Source: Planctomycetota bacterium
GTDB lineage: Bacteria > Planctomycetota > Phycisphaerae > UBA1845
Assembly: GCA_024276605.1 (NCBI GenBank)
Contig: JAJRWX010000078.1
Span: forward strand, 1 to 42,680
Reading direction: 5' to 3'
Length of the DNA stretch: 42,680 nt
The stretch's first letter is position 1; every line of letters starts with the position of its first letter. This document shows, in pieces, positions 7,015-13,593 of this stretch. Both the position numbers and the translations under genes were made by a program. The notes under the pieces are model-generated. The model did not search any database and was not told the origin of the DNA. It was given only the letters and a program-made list of their open reading frames with translations.

Positions 7015-8808
7015 ATGCACACCCGAGGCGAAGTCACTGACGCCGAATACAAAAAAAAGCGTGACCAAAACGTACAATTCGAGCCGCTATTGACCAAGCT
7101 CGGCAGCAAAGTGAACAAGTTGCGTGCAGAACACGATGAAGCCATCGAGCGCATTATGGCGGATTCCGCTCGGGCTATATTGAAAGACCGAGTGAGCGGG
7201 ATCAAAGAAAGTTTTCCGCAGCCCGAAGTAGCTGCATTTCTTAACGAAATTGTAGATGACGTCATTCAAGACCGCTTGAGCAGTCTGGGCGAAGACAACG
7301 AATTTACCCGTTTGTATCGAGTTAATGTGGTGTCGGATCAATCCGGGGAATCGACCTGTCCCATTATTTCGGAAAATGTCCCCACGCTGCGCAATTTGAT
7401 CGGTTCCGTAGACTTCGACCATGACTCGACGGAAGAATCTCGACCGACGCACATGGGCATTCGTGCCGGCTCACTCCTGCGCGCGGATGGTGGGTTTTTT
7501 ATTATCGAAGCACGAGAAATTCTCGAAGAACCTCAGGCGTGGAAAGTGCTCAAACGTACGGTACGATCCGGAAAACTTGAAGTGATTCCACCGGATGTCG
7601 TCTTTCCTGGCGCGGCCCCTATGATCAAACCGGAGCCGATAGATGTCGTTATCAAAATTGTCATGATCGGTAGTCCGGAGACCTACTTTGCCCTTGATTC
7701 CTTTGATCCGGAATTTCCACATTTATTTAAGGTTTTGGCTGATTTTGATGACCTGATTCCGAGAGATAAAGCAGGCATTCAGCATTACGCAGCCGTCATT
7801 TCCCGCTTTGTACGTGACGAAAATCTTTTACCTTTTGATTGGTCGGCCATCGCGGCCCTGGTCGAGCATGGCGCACGAATCGCGTCTATGAAGGATAAAC
7901 TTTCTGCACGGTTCGGTCGAATTGCCGACATCGCACGAGAAAGTGCGCTTCGAGCGTCTCAAAGAAAAGCGGATAAGGTCACCGGCCATGACGTCATGGA
8001 TTCATTTTATCACGCCAAAAATCGAGCCGACTTACCTGCACGACGCTTTCGAGAATTCGTAAAAGACGGCACGATTTGTGTTGAGACCAGAGGCACGGTG
8101 ATTGGACAACTTAACGGTTTAGCCGTCCTACAGGCCGGGCCTATGGTCTATGGATTTCCCACCCGCATTACCGCGACCATCGGACCGGGGTCCGCAGGCG
8201 TTATCAACATCGATCGAGAAGCGGCGCTAAGCGGCGCGATACACACAAAAGGATTTTATATTCTCGGTGGTTTACTACGCGGACTGTTACATACAGGTCA
8301 TCCGCTGGCTTTTGACGCTTCCGTTGCATTCGAACAATCTTACGGCGCGATCGATGGCGATTCCGCTTCCGGGGCGGAAATCTGCTGTTTGCTTAGCGCA
8401 CTGACGGAAGTGCCGTTGCGGCAAGACATGGCCATGACCGGCGCGATCGATCAGCGCGGCAACATTTTATCCGTCGGTGCGATCAACGAAAAAATAGAAG
8501 GTTTCTTCGATATTTGTCACGATGCGGGACTAACCGGAACACAAGGGGTCATTATTCCAAAGTCCAATGTCGGCGACCTGATGTTACGTCACGATGTGAT
8601 TGAAGCATGTAACGCTGACAAATTTAGGGTATACGCCGTGAGCACCGTTTCCCAAGCCCTAGAAATACTATCCGACATGGAAGTAGGCCGGCGCGATAGT
8701 CAAAAGCTATATCCCCCCGACTCCCTGCTAGGCATCGCCGTGGCACGCGCCACCGATTTTTGGCACGAAGCATCGTCAGCTTCCAGACCGAAAAAAAAGT
8801 CAGGATAA
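7015..8808 (+). CDS. Lon-like protease, C-terminal fragment (protease part)
   Basis: A 597-residue segment. It begins with a coiled helical region (KKKRDQ onward), continues through the remaining ATPase and lid parts (DGGFFIIEAREIL; GRIADIARESALRAS), and ends in the Lon Ser-Lys protease domain (GDSASGAEICCLLSAL; INEKIEGFF). ATG 7015 has no good Shine-Dalgarno sequence, so independent translation would depend on reinitiation shortly after the upstream stop. It lacks a P-loop of its own. The conserved dyad suggests that selection acted on it until recently. Confidence 0.6.
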   Translation: MHTRGEVTDAEYKKKRDQNVQFEPLLTKLGSKVNKLRAEHDEAIERIMADSARAILKDRVSGIKESFPQPEVAAFLNEIVDDVIQDRLSSLGEDNEFTRLYRVNVVSDQSGESTCPIISENVPTLRNLIGSVDFDHDSTEESRPTHMGIRAGSLLRADGGFFIIEAREILEEPQAWKVLKRTVRSGKLEVIPPDVVFPGAAPMIKPEPIDVVIKIVMIGSPETYFALDSFDPEFPHLFKVLADFDDLIPRDKAGIQHYAAVISRFVRDENLLPFDWSAIAALVEHGARIASMKDKLSARFGRIADIARESALRASQRKADKVTGHDVMDSFYHAKNRADLPARRFREFVKDGTICVETRGTVIGQLNGLAVLQAGPMVYGFPTRITATIGPGSAGVINIDREAALSGAIHTKGFYILGGLLRGLLHTGHPLAFDASVAFEQSYGAIDGDSASGAEICCLLSALTEVPLRQDMAMTGAIDQRGNILSVGAINEKIEGFFDICHDAGLTGTQGVIIPKSNVGDLMLRHDVIEACNADKFRVYAVSTVSQALEILSDMEVGRRDSQKLYPPDSLLGIAVARATDFWHEASSASRPKKKSG

Positions 8809-9166
8809 ATTCCCACGCTGCTAGCACAGGCAGGTAGAGTAGGTTGTTCTTCCGCCCTCATCCGGAAGGCTAACCTGTCTTTTACTATCACACATCATCC
8901 TTCTTTTGGATTGCGATGTTTGTTTGCGTGACGAATAAGGTCGTCGGACACTCGTTTTTAGCTATGATTAAAAAGGTGCCGTTCGTTCACGCTATGGTTT
9001 GCTCGCTTTTTGTGTAGCGTCGCATACACCAGCAACATCGGGGCAATTCGGGGCTGGGGTCGCCACATAACAATAGTGTTTGCTCTATGATCGGTGTCAT
9101 AATCATGACGACCTTAGTTGCGATGAGATCGTGCACTGATTTGCATAGGGACAGGTAGAATGGCCA
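8809..9166. other. Intergenic region, possible terminator then pseudopilin leader
   Basis: Apart from the hairpin at 8841-8885 I see no gene or repeat here. The second half presumably contains the pseudopilin promoter; no clear pair of boxes was found. Confidence 0.35.
8841..8885 (+). terminator. Possible intrinsic terminator after the Lon-like gene
   Basis: AGGTT and CTTCCG pair with CGGAAG and AACCT to form an interrupted stem of 11 bp around a 5-base loop (CCTCA at most), followed by a short T-rich run (TCTTTTAC). It lies 33 bases after the Lon-like stop. The tail is weak, so confidence is moderate. Confidence 0.45.
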
Positions 9167-9922
9167 ATGAAACGTCATGCATTCACATTGATAGAGCTTA
9201 CCATCGCCAGCGCCGTCATTGTCGCGCTGCTTAGCCTCATTCTACCCAGCGCCTCAGCCCTATGGCGACTGATGCAGTTGCAGTCATCCCAGGATCGCCT
9301 TCGACATATACTCAAAGTGGCGCGGATCGAATCCCTTTCACTACGCCACTCAGCCTACGGTGTTCTATTCTTTTTAGATCAATTTAATCAGCAATCGCTG
9401 ACTTACATTCGATGGTCCGGTATACCCGAACCCCAAGGGCCAATCACCTGGCCCGATATCGCCAATCGTTTCGACGTGGACACCGCTGCACCTCCCCCTG
9501 AAACACTTCCCCGACCTTGGCGCGTTGTTCCCAGCGCCGGGTTGGATCGACCGGCAATAGAATTAGGCAACAATCACTATCGGTATGGCTGGCATCGAAA
9601 TGTCTTTGCTATTGTCTTTCGTCATGGTCGGCGTACACCCTATTCGCCGCTCATCGTGCGCGATCATGATGTCAATGCTGATGGACTTGGAGATATAACC
9701 AACCTGCCTGTGAGCAACGTCGATCGAGGTCAAGGCGTGCTATTAAAGAACATCGTGACGAATGCCCAACAACAACCCATCCCATTCGCCACTGAATGGG
9801 GTATTTGGTTATACGACGATCAAACATTTTCTGAATCCCCCTTGCCTTTGCGCAATCGATACGTTCGTGAACATGGCTTGCCATTACTCATGGCCAGCGA
9901 CGCCGCCTTTGCGCAACAGTAG
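9167..9922 (+). CDS. Type II secretion/type IV pilus pseudopilin-like protein
   Basis: A 251-residue protein with a classical prepilin N-terminus: MKRHA followed by FTLIELTIASAVIVALLS. Cleavage by prepilin peptidase is expected between Ala5 and Phe6, with the conserved Glu at position 5 of the mature protein; Ala replaces the more usual Gly before the cut. The hydrophobic helix continues to about residue 30. The rest is a soluble domain without a motif I recognise; its size and position after the helix resemble GspH-type minor pseudopilins. No secretion or pilus genes are adjacent, so the partner machinery must be elsewhere. Family assignment beyond 'prepilin-type N-terminus' is inference. 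Confidence 0.7.
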   Translation: MKRHAFTLIELTIASAVIVALLSLILPSASALWRLMQLQSSQDRLRHILKVARIESLSLRHSAYGVLFFLDQFNQQSLTYIRWSGIPEPQGPITWPDIANRFDVDTAAPPPETLPRPWRVVPSAGLDRPAIELGNNHYRYGWHRNVFAIVFRHGRRTPYSPLIVRDHDVNADGLGDITNLPVSNVDRGQGVLLKNIVTNAQQQPIPFATEWGIWLYDDQTFSESPLPLRNRYVREHGLPLLMASDAAFAQQ

Positions 9923-10012
9923 CTTGCCTTCCGATGTTCCGTATATTTCACACTATGGATAACTGTTTTCTCCGGCTACGGGGAAGTCGTCAGCACAAGG
10001 TTTTAGGACTAT

Positions 10013-10048
10013 ATCCGTATGTCAATACGCGGATGATGACTTTGTTTT
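10013..10048 (+). terminator. Possible weak terminator between convergent genes
   Basis: ATCCGTAT and ATACGCGGAT can pair around GTCA, with one bulged base, followed by TTTGTTTT. It lies between the pseudopilin gene and the convergent acyltransferase gene. The stem is short, so this is tentative. Confidence 0.35.
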
Positions 10049-10066
10049 AAGAAGACTAACCTACTG

Positions 10067-11026
10067 TCAAATGCGCGTCAGTTCCTCCGGATGGCGACGG
10101 ATATGCTTTTCAATGTTGGACGCATATCGTTGCATAGCATGCGATATTTTTTCATCCTCCCCCATATCCTCGGTAGCATCCGACAGTTTTTGAAACACAT
10201 CAAGTCGATAGCGGAAATTCCGTTCACAGGTCATAAAAATTTGTAGCGGCACGCTACCGCAACGAAGGGCAATTCTTAAAGGACCGGAAAGAAACTTGCG
10301 ACGCTCCCCAAAAATCGTCACTTCTTCAGATTGTTGATGCTCATGCCTGACGCGACTAACATCCATCGCGCTACCCACAATGTAGCCATCCTTAAAACAA
10401 CGATAAATATCACGAGGGTACGCATCGGCAAAAATCACTTGCATGCGTGGCAGTTCCGGATGCAACCGCTCGAAACGCGCCTGCACAAACTTCCGCAACC
10501 CACTTTCCTGACCATCACGAACCAGGGCTACGCGATATCCATAAATCGATAATAACATCGCAGTCACGTGGTGCGCCCCGTGGTGCGACACGGCCAGGTA
10601 TACGCCGTTCCCCTTGGCTAATGATTCATCCAGTAACGGCTTATTGTCCACTACGAAATGTGCGCGGAGTTTATCCTTGGGTATGGTGTCGAGTATCAAA
10701 TAGAACAGCTTGTCGCAACGCGATCGACAAAAAAACTCGCGCGACGTTCTTCGCAGATCCGACCGCGAAGGTTTCGCCTCAGCCACGCGATCATAAGCCC
10801 GGGAAAATCGGCGACGACGCTTATAATTGATCAGCCATTCCAGCGTCCCAAACGCCCGGCCAAAAGCATACAAACCCCGTAACCCAAACAGCTTAGCCAG
10901 CGAAGAAGCAAAAACATGCGCTACACCAAACGAAAACTTATCCCACGTCGAAAACGCACCCGAACTCGCAGCGTCGGATTTCTCCGGCGTCGATAAGCGA
11001 TCTTTCGTTGCCCCATGAATTAGCAT
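10067..11026 (-). CDS. LpxL/HtrB-like lysophospholipid acyltransferase
   Basis: A 319-residue protein resembling the lipid A lauroyl-acyltransferase family, which transfers acyl chains to membrane lipids. The recognisable parts are an N-terminal region of the type LFGLRGLYAFGRAFGTLEWL, the block GNGVYLAVSHHGAHHVTAM where LpxL proteins have their HxxxxD/E catalytic segment, a downstream SGPLRIALRCGSVPLQIF block, and a charged C-terminus with RHPEEL. The catalytic acid after the histidine is not in the usual position, so the acceptor lipid and even activity are uncertain. No other lipid A genes are nearby. It is convergent with the pseudopilin gene. Alternatives include another acyltransferase of the same superfamily. 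Confidence 0.65.
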   Translation of the reverse strand: MLIHGATKDRLSTPEKSDAASSGAFSTWDKFSFGVAHVFASSLAKLFGLRGLYAFGRAFGTLEWLINYKRRRRFSRAYDRVAEAKPSRSDLRRTSREFFCRSRCDKLFYLILDTIPKDKLRAHFVVDNKPLLDESLAKGNGVYLAVSHHGAHHVTAMLLSIYGYRVALVRDGQESGLRKFVQARFERLHPELPRMQVIFADAYPRDIYRCFKDGYIVGSAMDVSRVRHEHQQSEEVTIFGERRKFLSGPLRIALRCGSVPLQIFMTCERNFRYRLDVFQKLSDATEDMGEDEKISHAMQRYASNIEKHIRRHPEELTRI

Positions 11027-11382
11027 ATCGAACAGCCACCCAACACCACAACCTCTATCGCGACTCTATCGAACAGCCTGAACTTGAGCAACCGCATCAA
11101 TATGAACGGAAAACGACAATACGCTATAATACAACATTAGCCATGATGATTGCACAGCCCCACGAACGTGACAAGGCGAGCATGACGCCTGTTGGGGCAG
11201 AAGCGGTAATCGACGATGGTGACCGCGGTTCAAAAATGGGGGTAGGCTACAGGGTACGATCGAACCAGACTACTTCTGGTCGGTAATGACATGATGGGGG
11301 ATGAACCTATCCAGGAACTGCATATGGTACACATATACATTCCTGGATTTAGGTTCCATCCCAACGGCCTCAATCAAACAAA
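11027..11382. other. Intergenic region between two minus-strand genes
   Basis: About 355 bases upstream of the acyltransferase and downstream of the thrombospondin-type protein. It contains the long hairpin at 11304-11355. A TATAAT occurs at 11125-11130 on the plus strand, but no plus-strand gene follows it. The acyltransferase promoter is not evident. Confidence 0.35.
11304..11355 (-). terminator. Long hairpin after the thrombospondin-type gene
   Basis: AACCTA, CCAGGAA and CATATG on the left face CATAT, TTCCTGG and TAGGTT on the right, giving a stem of roughly 20 bp with small bulges around a GTACA loop. It begins 28 bases past the stop codon of the minus-strand gene. There is no clear U tract, so it may protect the mRNA end or assist Rho rather than act as an intrinsic terminator. 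Confidence 0.45.
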
Positions 11383-12651
11383 TTACGGACAGGCACAAAT
11401 CTCTAGAAAATTGCCGGCATCATCACCAGGGCCGGTTGAAATCTGTGACCATTGGTACACAATATTCGCATCATTGGCATCAACATCACAGTCGCCATCC
11501 ACATCCCACGCTACCGTACCTTGAAGCGCATGCCCCAGAGGATAGACATATGGGCGAATTTCTACCGGTGTATAGTCACATACATCTACCGTGTCAGGTA
11601 TACAGTCTCCGTCCATATCCGATGGTCCACATGCGTCTCCAACGCCATCATCATCACAGTCTGCTTGATCCGTGTTTGCAATATCCACACAATTATCGAT
11701 ATCGTCACAAATCGTGTCACCGTCAGTATCGCCCAGTATGGTATCAGGGCATGGATCACATAGATCACCGATACCATCACCGTCAGAATCGAGTTGGTCA
11801 GCATTCGCGATATTGGGGCAATTGTCACACCCATCACCAAGCCCATCAGCATCTGAGTCAGGTTGCGGGGTCACGTCATAGAACTGGGAGCAATTATCAC
11901 ATGCGTCCCCCCAGGCATCGCCGTCTGCGTTCGATTGGGTATCGTTTGGCGTCATTGGACAGTTGTCACATGAATCCCCAACACCGTCAAAATCGGCATC
12001 GTCCTGCATGGGGTTCGGCTCATCCTGGCAGTTATCACAGGAATCTCCAACATCATCACCATCGCTATCAGATTGTTGTATATTGGCTTCGTATGGGCAG
12101 TTGTCGCATTCATCACAAATCATATCACCATCATCAAACACACCCGTAAAATCGCATACCGTACCGGCGCCCAGCCAATTCCCAGCGCAGCAAGTTAAAT
12201 CCATGTCATTACTGTCCTGAGGATTGTCAGGATAGGCATAACAGCAAACACCGATCTGACCGGAGCACGAAGAACCAGCGCCTCCAGGTGATCCGCCAAG
12301 CCCCAGGCAACATCTGCCATCCATATTGGAACAACTTCCATCGTCGAAACAGCAGGACTGTGATCCAAGACAAGTTGTATAGTTCCCCTGGGCGGTACAA
12401 CCGCTGGATGCTGAATTCGTTTTAGACACGCTGTCAGCAGAGTCAGGCGGACAGCAGGAGCCTAACAAATTTGTCGAATTACAACAGCTACCGTTACTGC
12501 TACAGTAAGCTATGGGCACCGGCCCACCCGGACCAACGCCTGCCAACGTCTCACAAACCGCCCCACCTACAACAGCAAACATGAAAGTCAAACAACACCC
12601 GTAAACTCGAACGCGACGCGTTCCCACCGACTTAACATTCCTAGTAAACAT
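11383..12651 (-). CDS. Secreted Cys-rich protein with thrombospondin type 3 repeats and dockerin-like end
   Basis: A 422-residue protein. The start at 12651 follows a strong GGGAGG and gives a signal peptide (basic MFTRNVKSVGTRRVRV, hydrophobic CCLTFMFAVVGGAV, likely cut after the next small residues); an upstream open extension is rejected. The N-terminal third is rich in Cys pairs. Then come about seven calcium-binding thrombospondin type 3 repeats of the form DxDxDGxGDxCDNCP, each followed by Asn/Pro-rich spacers. The C-terminus, starting DVDGDCDVDANDANI, resembles a dockerin type I calcium loop. Such proteins are typical of planctomycete secretomes; the role, perhaps cell-surface adhesion or complex assembly, is inference. 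It is divergent from the ECF sigma gene. Confidence 0.85.
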   Translation of the reverse strand: MFTRNVKSVGTRRVRVYGCCLTFMFAVVGGAVCETLAGVGPGGPVPIAYCSSNGSCCNSTNLLGSCCPPDSADSVSKTNSASSGCTAQGNYTTCLGSQSCCFDDGSCSNMDGRCCLGLGGSPGGAGSSCSGQIGVCCYAYPDNPQDSNDMDLTCCAGNWLGAGTVCDFTGVFDDGDMICDECDNCPYEANIQQSDSDGDDVGDSCDNCQDEPNPMQDDADFDGVGDSCDNCPMTPNDTQSNADGDAWGDACDNCSQFYDVTPQPDSDADGLGDGCDNCPNIANADQLDSDGDGIGDLCDPCPDTILGDTDGDTICDDIDNCVDIANTDQADCDDDGVGDACGPSDMDGDCIPDTVDVCDYTPVEIRPYVYPLGHALQGTVAWDVDGDCDVDANDANIVYQWSQISTGPGDDAGNFLEICACP

Positions 12652-13032
12652 GAAACATCCTCCCTTATACCGCAAGCGGATTACAATAACTGGACATGGT
12701 CCGCGTGAATCATCACATCCGATTCTTACGACAATATGTTCCAGATGCTTGTAATGGCCTTGCAACTCTCTTTCTTCGTGTCGGGCACCTTGCACCGGCA
12801 TCTACAAAGAGTTAAGCGCAAAACAGGGTATAACAGGGCAATTAGAATCCATGACTTTCGCAGGTATCTTCGAAATAACGCTGCATCATGACGAAAAACC
12901 ACGGGTACGGGAGTTTTTCAAACCTTTATCATGTCAAGGAAAACATATTTTTGTTTATTTTGAATTCAATTCTTGGTAGAATGATCCTTGCGTTTATCAT
13001 CAGGATGTATCCTCTAGGGTCACAATATCGGC
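12652..13032. other. Divergent promoter region
   Basis: It separates the thrombospondin-type gene (minus) from the ECF sigma gene (plus). TAGAAT at 12977-12982 could be a -10 box for the sigma gene, but the nearest -35-like TTGAAT is only 11 bases away, which is too close. The region is AT-rich near 12940-12990. Nothing else is recognisable. Confidence 0.35.
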
Positions 13033-13593
13033 ATGCGATCAAATGCTTCAAGTTATCAACGTTTGACAACCGAGGCTGGATCTTCAGCCATCACGTGGTT
13101 TCCATCCGCCTATGAATGCCTTAGGGACTTAGCCGCTAGACGTTTTGATTCTGAAGCACCTGGGCACACACTTCAACCCACGGCACTATTACACGATGCC
13201 TACATAAGGTTGGCAGAGAGTGGCTATAACGACCTGCAAGATAAAACACATTTTTTCGCTATGGCCGCTAAAGTTCTTCGCGACATCCTAGTCGACCATG
13301 CCCGTCGCAAGAAAGCCGCTAAAAGAGGCGGCCATTGGCAACGCTTGACGCTTACCGGTATAGGCCAACGGCCATCACCGGATCCCATTGACATTCTATC
13401 TTTGGATGAAGCACTAAGAGGATTAGCAGATACGCATGCAAGGTCTGCTCATATCGTCGAGCTGAAATATTTTGGCGGCTTAACCAATCCCGAAATTGCA
13501 ACTTATCTGAACATCTCCATTGGAACGGTAAAGCTCGATTGGCGTTTCGCCCGGGCATGGCTTAAGCACAAAATGGGACCAACGCAGACATGA
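13033..13593 (+). CDS. ECF-type RNA polymerase sigma factor
   Basis: A 186-residue sigma factor of the SigK-like ECF group common in planctomycetes and acidobacteria. Region 2 contains PGHTLQPTALLHDAYIRL, THFFAMAAKVLRDILVDHAR and the basic RRKKAAKRGG. Region 4 is a helix-turn-helix with VELKYFGGLTNPEIATYLNI followed by SIGTVKLDW. The sequence carries no anti-sigma domain. Its TGA stop overlaps the ATG of the kinase gene (ATGA at 13590-13593), implying coupled translation. In other bacteria, for example the EcfP/PknT pair of Vibrio parahaemolyticus, a linked kinase activates the sigma factor by phosphorylation; the same here is inference. The first residues are poorly conserved and the start has only a weak ribosome-binding site. 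Confidence 0.9.
   Translation: MRSNASSYQRLTTEAGSSAITWFPSAYECLRDLAARRFDSEAPGHTLQPTALLHDAYIRLAESGYNDLQDKTHFFAMAAKVLRDILVDHARRKKAAKRGGHWQRLTLTGIGQRPSPDPIDILSLDEALRGLADTHARSAHIVELKYFGGLTNPEIATYLNISIGTVKLDWRFARAWLKHKMGPTQT

Larger units (their letters stand above)
6376..8808 (+). pseudogene. Lon-like AAA protease interrupted by an in-frame TAA
   Basis: The two open segments 6376-7005 and 7015-8808 are in the same frame, separated only by TAA at 7003-7005 and three codons. Read through, they give an 810-codon protein like the LonB/YcbZ group of Lon-like ATP-dependent proteases. The first part has a Walker A variant, GLTGTGRLT (about 75-83). The second part has a degenerate Walker B region (FFIIEAREIL) and a complete Lon protease domain, with Ser663 in DGDSAS and Lys706 in NEKIEGF. 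These are 43 residues apart, exactly as Ser679 and Lys722 are in Escherichia coli Lon. A single base change (for example CAA or GAA to TAA) explains the break. It may be a recent nonsense mutation, a sequencing error or readthrough; no other damage is visible. Confidence 0.75.

Noticed and set aside
11301-12149. Plus-strand open frame rich in His and Tyr opposite the thrombospondin-type gene
   Set aside because: It is the antisense of Asp-rich calcium repeats, where GAT/GAC read backwards give His-rich and Ile-rich peptides. There is no ribosome-binding site, and the minus strand encodes clear domains.
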